Shown: positions 1 to 5,466, counted from the first letter of the stretch. The stretch is DNA of 11,322 bases from Clostridia bacterium (GCA_025997155.1 BNUF01000074.1:1-11322); one strand, 5' to 3'. Notes: generated by a model from the letters alone, not told the origin. Made by a program: numbers and translations.

Positions 1-141
1 AACAAATCGGTTTGCTTTCGCCGCCAAGAGCCGATTGTATTCATACGCCTCATTGAGCAACCTTGTATTATTTTCCTCCCGCAATATAGTTTTTGTTGCA
101 ACGTGTCCACGTTTTTTTATCAATATATTCAGTAGTTGTCC
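1..141 (-). CDS. ORF fragment leaving the left edge, coiled-coil-like, unknown
   Basis: A minus-strand frame is open from base 270 to the left edge. The part with protein-like character starts with GQLLNILIKK and continues with ILREENNTRLLNEAYEYN, then RLLAAKANRFV at the edge. It is charged, Leu/Glu/Asn-rich and probably helical. The same GQxLNILI motif occurs in a second frame just upstream of the MT-A70 gene (2567-2637), so this is a repeated gene start. There is no ATG in frame. A TTG at 58-60 lies behind a GGGAGG stretch and aligns with the TTG start of the MT-A70 gene, so the true start may be there. Function is not recognisable, and only the beginning of the gene is in the window. Confidence 0.35.
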
Positions 142-264
142 GCAAAATGACCACAAAAAAACGCCGCTTTTTGGCGAGTCGGCGTCAAAAATTATATTTG
201 CGATAAGTTGTGGCTTATGCAAACTTTTTAGAGGGGCATCGCGAGATTTTGTTTCCTGTGTTCG
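118..264 (-). repeat. Block 1 copy of a 3' module: hairpin, terminator, GQxLNILI start
   Basis: Read on the minus strand after the 137-aa gene, this holds a GAAAC-rich stretch and a hairpin with arms TTTGCATAAG and CTTATCGCAAA (197-223). An intrinsic terminator and a GGACA..TGAATATA.TGATA stretch follow. The same elements in the same order and spacing recur at 2613-2778 after the 88-aa gene. The terminator stems differ in sequence between copies but both still pair, which argues for conserved structure rather than a recent exact duplication. Confidence 0.6.
154..185 (-). terminator. Intrinsic terminator after the 137-aa gene
   Basis: On the minus strand the arms ACGCCG and CGGCGT enclose a 13-nt loop and are followed directly by seven T residues. 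This placement would end transcription of the 137-aa gene. Confidence 0.7.
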
Positions 265-311
265 TCTGAACTACGCGACAATGTCTTCTTCAACAAAGAC
301 TTTAGCAGCCA

Positions 312-725
312 TTAGGCCGCCCTCTCGACTTGCGGTTCTCCGTCCATTGACTGATCTTTGAAGCATTGTTTGCCTTCTCCGAAATCATAATCAACGAACC
401 GTTCGCAGCAGATCCATTCCCTAACGGCGTCAAAATCGGCGAATTCGCGGTCATACATATTGGAGTATAATTTGCAAGGTATGCCAAACCGTTCGATGTA
501 ATTTGTAATCATCATCGGACACTTGAACACACTATCCTCGCGCTCCCAGTATTTCGCATACTCCGCGCAAAAATTCGGATACTTTTCGCGGAAATCTTTG
601 GGGAAATTATAACACTTCCTAAAATCCCCAAACTTGGCGTGAATACACGCGAAGTCGCCTTCATAATAGTTCAAGTCATTTGTCGGCTTGAACCGCGGAT
701 ATTCTCTTTTTTCATCTTTCGTCAT
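312..725 (-). CDS. Hypothetical protein, 137 aa
   Basis: I do not recognise a family. The product is a soluble-looking 137-residue protein with no signal peptide or membrane segment. It is rich in aromatic and charged residues (GDFACIHAKFGDFRKCYNF near the start) and has seven cysteines spread through the chain, including an adjacent pair in WICCERF near residue 106. The ATG start is supported by an AAAGGA ribosome binding site five to six bases upstream. The gene appears monocistronic, with a structured leader shared with the 88-aa gene upstream and an intrinsic terminator about 125 bases after the stop. A 17-18-base inverted repeat (198-214 and 781-798) brackets it, which is consistent with a gene carried in a mobile or recombining flank. 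It lies divergently to the nucleotidyltransferase gene. Confidence 0.7.
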   Translation of the reverse strand: MTKDEKREYPRFKPTNDLNYYEGDFACIHAKFGDFRKCYNFPKDFREKYPNFCAEYAKYWEREDSVFKCPMMITNYIERFGIPCKLYSNMYDREFADFDAVREWICCERFVDYDFGEGKQCFKDQSMDGEPQVERAA

Positions 726-750
726 ATGTTCCTTTCATTTAACTTCTTTT

Positions 751-808
751 GTGAGCAACACCCTTCTTATGCGATTGCTCGCCACAACTTATACGCAAGA
801 TATTTATA
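751..808 (-). repeat. Shared 5' leader, copy 1 (upstream of 137-aa gene)
   Basis: On the minus strand this reads TCTTGCGTA, then ATAAG..GTGG, then GTGTTGCT.ACAAA just before the ribosome binding site. The same ordered words occur at 3081-3150 before the 88-aa gene. The arms GAGCAA and TTGCTC can pair here. The outer part (781-798) is the inverted complement of 198-214 on the other side of the gene, with one base inserted. Confidence 0.5.
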
Positions 809-855
809 TTCATAGGACAAACCAAATGAGAACCAAACAAATAAAAAACGTCCGT

Positions 856-884
856 TTGCATTAGTTCATGGGCTATGATAAAAT
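856..884 (+). promoter_or_regulatory. Putative sigma-70 promoter of the nucleotidyltransferase gene
   Basis: TTGCAT and TAAAAT are separated by 17 bases and end 25 bases before the ATG at 909. The -35 box matches four of six consensus positions and the -10 box five of six. Confidence 0.45.
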
Positions 885-908
885 ATACACAAAATAACGA
901 AACGAAAA

Positions 909-1502
909 ATGATGCCAAGCGAACCAAAGCAACTGCAGGAGTATAAGGACATTATCTGCTCTTCTGATTTTCTGGTTGATGTCATAGAGAAGCTAGCGGA
1001 GATAATGCGTGAGTTAAACATAAAAGATTATTCGTTATCGGGAGGGGCGGTATATCAAATTGTTTGGAATTATAAACTTTCGCAAGGCTTACAGTATGGG
1101 TTGGGCGATTTGGACGTGGTTTATTATGATAATTGTTTGTCGGAAGAGAAAGAAGCTTATGCCCAAGATCGAGTGCGGGAGCATTTGGCATATCAAAAAT
1201 ACCCCGTAGAAGTCACCAATCAAGCCAGAGTACATTTGTGGAACAAGAGTATGCATCACGTTGAATCTAACAGTTTAACGTCTTTGGAAGACGCTATTGC
1301 GAGCTGGATGCCCCTTTGTGCCTGTGTTGGCATAAGGAAAACGGAAGAGGGTCTATTGGTAATTGCACCTTATGGGCTGGATGATATTTTTAACTTGACA
1401 GTGCGTCCGAATAATAAGCCCGAGAAATCGCAAACCGTTTATAATCAAAAAGTTCTCAAGTGGTCTGAGCTTTGGCGAGATTTAACGGTGATTCCTTGGT
1501 AA
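909..1502 (+). CDS. Nucleotidyltransferase family protein (NTP_transf_6/DUF925-like)
   Basis: This 197-residue cytoplasmic protein fits the nucleotidyltransferase-like family Pfam NTP_transf_6 (PF06042, COG3575). Visible signatures are SGGAVYQIVWN (residues 44-54), the metal-binding carboxylate motif GDLDVVYYD (66-74, with D67 and D69) and a probable third acidic residue E101 in PVEVTNQARVHLW. The family's closing block is also present: YGLDDIFNLTVRPN (155-168), then KVLKWSELWRDLTVIPW at the C-terminus. Length is normal and all key residues are present. The substrate of this family is not established to my knowledge. Two adjacent ATG codons (909 and 912) are possible starts, and neither has a clear Shine-Dalgarno sequence. 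It is the only plus-strand gene in the left half, divergent from the 137-aa gene and convergent with the methyltransferase, so it is probably transcribed alone. Confidence 0.88.
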   Translation: MMPSEPKQLQEYKDIICSSDFLVDVIEKLAEIMRELNIKDYSLSGGAVYQIVWNYKLSQGLQYGLGDLDVVYYDNCLSEEKEAYAQDRVREHLAYQKYPVEVTNQARVHLWNKSMHHVESNSLTSLEDAIASWMPLCACVGIRKTEEGLLVIAPYGLDDIFNLTVRPNNKPEKSQTVYNQKVLKWSELWRDLTVIPW

Positions 1503-1537
1503 CAAATCTAAATTCTTCGGTCTTATTTCTTGTTAGC

Positions 1538-2569
1538 CTAGCATGAATACTCCCCCTCAACTTGGTTCCCCCACACGCTCCACCGCTCGTTATACTTTTG
1601 CCGCGCAAACATTTCCAAGTATCGCCCTTCTGGAAACATCTTCTCAATCAGATCATAATAGTAATCCGGTTTTTTGCTATGTTGCGTCCGCGATTCCGTA
1701 TATACGGACGCAACTCGCGCTTCCGCCACAGGCGGCTTAAATTGCCCGCGAGTAGCCACCAGAAGCAACTCGTGCTGCCCTAAAAACCAGTAACCCATAC
1801 CGGGTCGGACTTTGTTCCACACGGCGCACGTCTTATATGTAAAGCCCCACGCGCTGATAACTGAAAAAGCGTCCTGCAACTTGGGCGCGGTTGTCCACAG
1901 GAGTAAAACGGCGTTATCTTGGGCGGGAATAGGTATGTTCTTAATTTCTTCTAAACTCATAGTCGGATAGTGATTTTCCACCGCCCACTTTTCCGTTTCC
2001 GAAAAATCATATTTCCAAGGCGGGTCGGCGTATATTACATCAAACTTGCCGGATAACGGCTGGGGTTGGGTAAATTGAAGCTCGCGCCGCTTCGCCTCGC
2101 ATTCCGCCCGTTTTATTTTTTCTAGCACAAAGGAACGGCTGACAATATCGTCATTCTCCCGAGCCTCGGTTTTGGCTTGTTCGACAAGTTCCCTATTTTC
2201 CGCCAGCTTCATAAACCGCTTCGCTTGATCCGTGGATATTCCGACAGTCTCACGCGCTTTTTGTTTTTGTGTTTCAAGCGGTGCAGCGCTGCCCTCCTTG
2301 AAATTCTCGCTTCTCCTGTCGCCGCCGCTTTCCGCTTTTATGGATTTCAGTAATTCGCCGATACGCATCTCCGCGTCAATAACCACTTCGGCTATATATT
2401 GCGCTTCTTCTTTCTTCTGCGCCCGCACATCGTCGGCAAGCTTTAACCGTTCGATAGCGCGGATTTCAGCGCGTACCGCTGTAAGCTTCTCACGACCAAC
2501 AAGCGCGAATTTCGCCAAATCGTCAAGCGCGGTCGGCAGTTGTGCGTTTTGTATCACTAATTCATCCAA
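1538..2569 (-). CDS. MT-A70 family DNA adenine-N6 methyltransferase, phage type
   Basis: This 343-residue protein is predicted to transfer a methyl group from S-adenosylmethionine to adenine N6, probably in DNA. Residues 1-165 are helical and charged (LPTALDDLAKFALVGREKL, later TVGISTDQAKRFMKLAENRE), resembling the DNA-recognition or ParB-like N-terminal halves common in phage and conjugative-element methyltransferases. Residues 170-335 form the catalytic domain, with FDVIYADPPWKYDF around the DPPW motif (182-185), LLLWTTAP (222-229), and the C-terminal LEMFARQ (318-324) and WGNQV (333-337) typical of MT-A70 (PF05063). No restriction enzyme is adjacent, so it is an orphan. The start is a TTG nine bases after a strong GGGGAGG site, and TAA lies two codons upstream. 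An upstream GQPLNILI frame joins it after a one-base shift, so a longer ancestral N-terminus is possible. Confidence 0.9.
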   Translation of the reverse strand: MDELVIQNAQLPTALDDLAKFALVGREKLTAVRAEIRAIERLKLADDVRAQKKEEAQYIAEVVIDAEMRIGELLKSIKAESGGDRRSENFKEGSAAPLETQKQKARETVGISTDQAKRFMKLAENRELVEQAKTEARENDDIVSRSFVLEKIKRAECEAKRRELQFTQPQPLSGKFDVIYADPPWKYDFSETEKWAVENHYPTMSLEEIKNIPIPAQDNAVLLLWTTAPKLQDAFSVISAWGFTYKTCAVWNKVRPGMGYWFLGQHELLLVATRGQFKPPVAEARVASVYTESRTQHSKKPDYYYDLIEKMFPEGRYLEMFARQKYNERWSVWGNQVEGEYSC

Positions 2570-2612
2570 GTCTTATGCCCTCCCCTTTGGTCAAAGCGTT
2601 CTCCCACCTGCG

Positions 2613-2778
2613 TATCAGTATATTCAAGGGCTGTCCCAATAATAACCGACAAAATAAAAACGCTTGCTTTACGATAAAGCGAGCGTTGATGGAAGTTATG
2701 TTTGCATATAAGCTATGGTTTTGCAAACTGTTTTCGGCGGATGTTGCCAAATGTTTCGTTTCTGATTTTTGTGTTAGG
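2613..2778 (-). repeat. Block 2 copy of the 3' module
   Basis: This counterpart of 118-264 lies downstream of the 88-aa gene. It has the same order: GAAAC-rich stretch, hairpin with arms GTTTGC and GCAAAC (2700-2728), intrinsic terminator (2651-2687), then the frame GQPLNILIRRW. Both copies read from an ETK codon triplet through S-L and ANI in the same frame, so part of the similarity may be coding, but neither copy has a convincing start. Confidence 0.6.
2651..2687 (-). terminator. Intrinsic terminator after the 88-aa gene
   Basis: AACGCTCGCTTTA pairs with TAAAGCAAGCGTT (13 bp, one G-T pair) around a three-base loop, followed by TTTATTTTG on the minus strand. The symmetric stem could work weakly in the other direction, but the T-tract is on the minus side. 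Confidence 0.8.
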
Positions 2779-2790
2779 AGCGGAAGATTA

Positions 2791-3057
2791 TCAATAATCT
2801 TCCGGCAGCAGAACGGTGGTCGCGCTGCGGTCGGCTTCGGTGATTATCCAAAATCTTGCGCCCTTGTGGTCGCGATATACGGATAAAATTCTGCCGTCGT
2901 TGTTTTCTACGGCGTAATCGTTCATCTCCGGATCCGCGCACTCGCCCCAATCACAACACATATGCCGCGCCAATCCTCTACTTATGTCCTCTTTGGCAAT
3001 CGCAGAATATACCTTACTGGTTATTACGATATTCCCTAACTCAAACTTTCTTTTCAT
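2791..3057 (-). CDS. Small conserved protein with 'WIITEADRSATTVLLP' C-terminus
   Basis: This 88-residue soluble protein matches a small family found widely in Firmicutes plasmids, integrative elements and accessory regions. From memory it is often labelled, without experimental basis, 'type I restriction endonuclease subunit M' or 'plasmid-related protein'. Signatures are FELGNIVITSKVYSAIA (5-21), LARHMCCDWGEC (29-40, the usual 'RH..GDWG' position), GRILSVYR (55-62) and the near-invariant WIITEADRSATTVLLPEDY at the C-terminus. No restriction-modification domain is present, so that label should not be taken as function. ATG is preceded by GAAGGA six bases upstream. It has its own shared-type leader and a strong terminator, indicating a single-gene unit between cassette A and the methyltransferase. 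Confidence 0.85.
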   Translation of the reverse strand: MKRKFELGNIVITSKVYSAIAKEDISRGLARHMCCDWGECADPEMNDYAVENNDGRILSVYRDHKGARFWIITEADRSATTVLLPEDY

Positions 3058-3080
3058 TCTTAATCCTTCGTTTACGTTGC

Positions 3081-3150
3081 TTTGTCAGCAACACACGCCT
3101 TGTCGAGCTGCCCAACCACGCTTATATGCCCTATATTTTACGCAAGAAAT
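3081..3150 (-). repeat. Shared 5' leader, copy 2 (upstream of 88-aa gene)
   Basis: This is the counterpart of 751-808, with TTCTTGCGTA, CATATAAGCGTGGTT and GTGTTGCTGACAAAG in the same order on the minus strand. The core GCATATAAGC..TGGTT reappears inverted on the other side of the gene at 2704-2719, as in block 1. Confidence 0.5.
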
Positions 3151-3171
3151 CATCAAAACAGAACCACCAAA

Positions 3172-3198
3172 GAAAAAGCCCCGACTATAAGCCGGAGC
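3172..3198 (-). terminator. Intrinsic terminator of cassette A
   Basis: GCTCCG and CGGGGC pair around a short loop, followed by TTTTTC on the minus strand, about 45 bases after the cassette A stop. It is nearly identical to the cassette B terminator at 4410-4434. Confidence 0.8.
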
Positions 3199-3241
3199 AT
3201 TTTCGTCCCTAATCGCAAGAAAAAATGGTAGCGCAAAAAGT

Positions 3242-3958
3242 CTATTCCACCACCGCGAAACGAACACCCCCGCGCCAGCACGCCAAGCCATTCGACCCGA
3301 CGAACTCAAGCCGACCATCGTCATACACGCACACGCGCGGCACGTGACGGCCATCAGCCGTTTGGATAAACCCATCCTCGGAGTATTGCGGGAAGCGGGT
3401 AAACGTGAAATCGCCCTTATTGAAGTCCAATAACTCGGTGCTGTCATATTCGTCCTCAGACTTAGCGCGGGCGTTGGAAGCTCTCTGTATTTGAGCGCAG
3501 ACGTAGGCGGCAGGCGTGAGGTAGTTCAGTCTAGGCTTGTCAGCCATCAGCTGCTTACTCTCGACGATTTGCTCCTCTATAGCCTTGTCCGTGAACCAAA
3601 GACCCTCGACCTCGTCGCTATGGACAAGAACCAGCCATTGTGGCTCGTTCTTGATGCCATAGTCTCCGAATATCTCGGCTTTGTCGTCCCAAAGTGGAGA
3701 CCATCGCCAATGCTCACCGCCCTCATAGCCGTGTTCTTGGCGCGTAGTGTGGAGCTTAGTGAGCAGGGTGTTGAACTTCTCGGTCGATGTCACGCCATTG
3801 ATGTCTTTGGCGGCAGGAATGTGGATGAGCTCGAGATTGTCTCCCTTGTGGCCAAGAGAGATGACTTTGTCGAGCAAAGCTCTACCCCTTTCGTCTTCAT
3901 CAATCGCCTCGTTTGCCCAAGCCTTGATTGCATCGGGCAGCATTTTTGTGTTTGCCAT
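3242..3958 (-). CDS. Cassette A protein, 238 aa, with hypervariable C-terminus
   Basis: Unknown family, paralogous to the 252-aa protein at 4476-5234. It is cytoplasmic by sequence, with no signal peptide or membrane segment. The N-terminus is MANTKMLPDAIKAW. A conserved core PQWLVLVHSDEVEGLWF spans residues 107-123, followed by LTPAAYVCAQIQRA (147-160) and LLDFNKGDFTFTRFPQY (176-192). The last 33 residues (206-238, from VPRVC to GGVRFAVVE) align without gaps with the paralogue but differ at 21 positions. The ending GVRxAV and the preceding TRFPQ resemble the terminal part of C-type-lectin-fold domains used as variable scaffolds, which is inference only. ATG follows GGAGGT with eight-base spacing. 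It has its own promoter, structured leader and terminator. Binding partner or activity is unknown. Confidence 0.8.
   Translation of the reverse strand: MANTKMLPDAIKAWANEAIDEDERGRALLDKVISLGHKGDNLELIHIPAAKDINGVTSTEKFNTLLTKLHTTRQEHGYEGGEHWRWSPLWDDKAEIFGDYGIKNEPQWLVLVHSDEVEGLWFTDKAIEEQIVESKQLMADKPRLNYLTPAAYVCAQIQRASNARAKSEDEYDSTELLDFNKGDFTFTRFPQYSEDGFIQTADGRHVPRVCVYDDGRLEFVGSNGLACWRGGVRFAVVE
3245..3343 (-). other. Candidate variable region of cassette A (last 33 codons)
   Basis: Aligned codon by codon with 4479-4577 of cassette B, 11 codons are identical, 21 change the amino acid and one is synonymous. I counted 42 base differences: 19 at first, 13 at second and 10 at third positions. Fixed anchors are VP, S, G, A, W, GVR, AV and the final E. 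Confidence 0.55.
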
Positions 3959-4027
3959 TTTTATTTACCTCCATTTGGATATATTCGAATACCGCCCTTG
4001 GAACTGTTCCTCGGGTCGGTGCTGTCG

Positions 4028-4074
4028 TGCAGCGCTAATGAGTAAAAACTTTCGTTTTCACTCTTAACGCTGCA
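4028..4074 (-). promoter_or_regulatory. Long leader hairpin of cassette A
   Basis: On the minus strand TGCAGCGTTAA-GAGTG-AAAAC pairs with GTTTT-TACTC-ATTAG-CGCTGCA over about 21 base pairs, with one bulged A, two G-U pairs and a GAAA loop closed by C-G (a GNRA tetraloop). The 5' arm contains the last codons and stop of the leader peptide. No T-tract follows, so it is not an intrinsic terminator. Copy B has identical arms and a TAAA loop. Confidence 0.75.
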
Positions 4075-4096
4075 CTCCAGCCAAAATGGCAAACAT
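4064..4096 (-). CDS. Putative 10-aa leader peptide of cassette A (MFAILAGVQR)
   Basis: A short ORF in the 5' leader encodes MFAILAGVQR and has AGGA six bases before its ATG. Its stop TAA lies inside the 5' arm of the leader hairpin. The equivalent ORF in cassette B reads MFAILAGLQR. The two nucleotide differences give one synonymous change (GGA/GGT) and one conservative change (V/L), compatible with a translated peptide. The arrangement resembles translational or transcriptional attenuators in which a ribosome on the leader ORF controls folding downstream. This function is inferred. Confidence 0.5.
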   Translation of the reverse strand: MFAILAGVQR

Positions 4097-4162
4097 TCTT
4101 TTTCCTAACGATTATTAAAATACGATGAAAGACAAGGTAGTCTTTACTAATCTTGTATCCGT

Positions 4163-4191
4163 ATTATATAACACTTTGCACTAAAAGTCAA
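4163..4191 (-). promoter_or_regulatory. Sigma-A promoter of cassette A
   Basis: TTGACT and TATAAT are separated by 17 bases on the minus strand. The predicted start near 4156 gives a leader of about 200 nt before the ATG at 3958. The -35 box overlaps the stop codon (4188-4190) of the lectin-like remnant. Confidence 0.82.
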
Positions 4192-4403
4192 GGAATTACC
4201 ACCACCCCACGAAAACCGTAATAGGTAAGGGCGCTGCCATTCGTGTCATAGATAGCCTCGACACCAGCATCGGGGGTATTATCTGAACGGCCACCCCGTA
4301 TGAACCACGGACCGGTGGCGATGACAGAGTTAGCTCGAGCCCCCGACCAGCCACTAGACTCGAAGATAGCTTGTCCTAGACCTAGTTTATTAGAATAGAC
4401 GGA
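4188..4403 (-). pseudogene. Headless C-terminal fragment of a C-type-lectin / FGE-like domain protein
   Basis: An open frame of 71 codons without a start codon reads LGLGQAIFESSGWSGARAN, then GPWFIRGGRSDNTPDAGVEA and TYYGFRGVVVIP before TGA. The pattern 'G-A-[IV]-[FY]-E-[ST]-S ... PWF.RGG ... AGV ... FR.V' matches the C-terminus of phage- and surface-type proteins with a formylglycine-generating-enzyme/C-type-lectin fold, which commonly carry DGR variable regions. An in-frame TGA at 4404-4406 removes the upstream part, and the cassette B terminator follows at once. It looks like the remaining tail of a larger gene cut by insertion or rearrangement of the neighbouring cassette. Expression is doubtful. 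Confidence 0.65.
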
Positions 4404-4409
4404 TCAAGG

Positions 4410-4434
4410 AAAAAGCCCCGACATAAGTCGGAGC
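4410..4434 (-). terminator. Intrinsic terminator of cassette B
   Basis: GCTCCGAC pairs with GTCGGGGC (8 bp, one U-G pair) around TTAT, followed by TTTTTCC on the minus strand. It lies 41 bases after the cassette B stop, and the flank is shared with cassette A. Confidence 0.85.
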
Positions 4435-4475
4435 ATTTTCGTTCTTAATCGCAGAAAAAATTAGGGTATTGAGAC

Positions 4476-5234
4476 CTATTCCTCCACCGCGAGACGAACG
4501 CCCTGGTCCCAGCGCGCATCGCCTTGCGAATAACTTAGATGACGAAACCTTATGGAACGCAGGTTCGTGCTCGGCACTTTTTGATCACTAGGTTTGCTAC
4601 GTACTCCGTCAATGTATTGCGGGAACAGGGTAACGGTTTCGAATCCATTGTTGAAGTCGAGCATTTCGGAGTTATCGCTATCGCCCTCAACGCTGGCGGC
4701 GCGCCGTATCTGTGCGCAAACGTATGCGGCAGGCGAAAGATATCTAAGCCCGGGCTTTTTAGCCATCAGCTTCTTGCTTTCATTAATCTGTTTCTTTACT
4801 GTCTTTTTTGTGAACCACAAACCATCAACCTCGTCGCTATGAACCAGAACCAGCCATTGCGGCTTGTTTTTGACGCCGTAGTTGTCGAAGATTTTGGGCT
4901 TTTCGTACGAAAAACTTTCAAAAAACATCCCGTAATAGTCTTTGCAACCGTGCTCTATGCGGATTGTGCGTAGTTTGGCGATAAGTTCGTCAAAGGTGGT
5001 ATTGGCAGGAATGTAAATCGGTTCGAGTTTATCTTCCTTGAATCCTAGGGAGATAGCTTTGTAAAGTAAAGCTTTACACCTTTCGTCATCTTCTTGCATT
5101 CTGGCGCTTATGTTCGCAACTTCCATATCAGTTGCAAGCCGAGAGATTTCTTGCTCAACCTCGCGCAGTTCTTTGGATGTTGCCCCGTTTATCCAAGCCT
5201 TAATTGGGTCGGGAAGCATTGTTTTGTTCACCAT
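4476..5234 (-). CDS. Cassette B protein, 252 aa, paralogue of cassette A
   Basis: Unknown family, paralogous to the 238-aa protein downstream. It starts MVNKTMLPDPIKAW. An insertion of about 28 residues absent from cassette A follows (residues 20-47, KELREVEQEISRLATDMEVA onwards), heptad-like and probably a short coiled coil. The shared core PQWLVLVHSDEVDGLWF (126-142) differs from A at one residue although several codons differ silently, so the core is under purifying selection. LSPAAYVCAQIRRA (166-179) and FPQY (204-207) are also shared. The final 33 residues (220-252, VPSTN to GVRLAVEE) are strongly divergent from A at fixed length. ATG follows an AGGAGGAG site at good spacing. It carries its own consensus promoter, conserved leader and terminator. 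No secretion signal is visible, and function is unknown. Confidence 0.8.
   Translation of the reverse strand: MVNKTMLPDPIKAWINGATSKELREVEQEISRLATDMEVANISARMQEDDERCKALLYKAISLGFKEDKLEPIYIPANTTFDELIAKLRTIRIEHGCKDYYGMFFESFSYEKPKIFDNYGVKNKPQWLVLVHSDEVDGLWFTKKTVKKQINESKKLMAKKPGLRYLSPAAYVCAQIRRAASVEGDSDNSEMLDFNNGFETVTLFPQYIDGVRSKPSDQKVPSTNLRSIRFRHLSYSQGDARWDQGVRLAVEE
4479..4577 (-). other. Candidate variable region of cassette B (last 33 codons)
   Basis: This is the partner of 3245-3343. Length and frame are identical, with anchors shared at VP, S17, G19, A21, W23, GVR and AV (numbered within the 33). Divergence is concentrated between the anchors. No A-rich template copy of this stretch is present in the window. 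Confidence 0.55.
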
Positions 5235-5302
5235 TTTGATCTCCTCCTAATAGGATTATAAGATACCGCCCGTAGATTTATTCCTCGAGTCAGTTGCTGT
5301 CG

Positions 5303-5349
5303 TGCAGCGCTAATGAGTAAAAACTTTAGTTTTCACTCTTAACGCTGCA
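5303..5349 (-). promoter_or_regulatory. Long leader hairpin of cassette B
   Basis: Both arms are identical in sequence to the cassette A hairpin, and the four-base loop is TAAA instead of GAAA. The leaders around it (about 5290-5410) are highly similar to A, while the last 60 bases before the ATG have diverged. This points to selection on the peptide-plus-hairpin part. Confidence 0.75.
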
Positions 5350-5371
5350 AACCAGCCAAAATGGCAAACAT
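5339..5371 (-). CDS. Putative 10-aa leader peptide of cassette B (MFAILAGLQR)
   Basis: This is the same short ORF as in cassette A, with the same AGGA site six bases upstream and the same TAA buried in the hairpin stem. The Val-to-Leu replacement relative to A is conservative. Confidence 0.5.
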   Translation of the reverse strand: MFAILAGLQR

Positions 5372-5437
5372 TCTTTTTCCTAACGATTGTAAAAGTCCGA
5401 TTAAAGACAAGGTGATTTTGATTAGCCTTATACACAT

Positions 5438-5466
5438 ATAATAGCACACTTTGTGCAAAAAGTCAA
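5438..5466 (-). promoter_or_regulatory. Sigma-A promoter of cassette B
   Basis: TTGACT and TATTAT are separated by 17 bases on the minus strand. The spacer contains the same GCA.AAAGTG word as promoter A. Between it and the kinase stop (5467-5522) I see no further feature and no terminator, so some read-through from the kinase is possible. Confidence 0.8.

Noticed and set aside
195..225. TTTGC..GCAAA hairpins as integron attC sites
   Set aside because: The R'/R'' consensus (GTTRRRY/RYYYAAC) is not met, and no tyrosine integrase gene is in the window.
2791..3057. Calling the 88-aa gene a restriction enzyme subunit
   Set aside because: It has no methyltransferase, specificity or nuclease motif; the label is a propagated database name.
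3085..3447. Minus-strand 120-codon frame and a MISCVKYRAYKRG peptide before the 88-aa gene
   Set aside because: It overlaps cassette A in another frame, has no ribosome site, and the similarity to the other leader is in a different reading frame, so it is not coding conservation.
3491..4045. Plus-strand 184-codon frame opposite cassette A
   Set aside because: It is a mirror of the conserved minus-strand gene, with no ribosome site and no similarity to known proteins.
3960..4160. Cassette leaders as T-box riboswitches (GGGCGGTAT word near the end)
   Set aside because: The consensus T-box sequence, a specifier stem and a competing terminator are absent, and the word is poorly conserved outside GGGCGGTAT.
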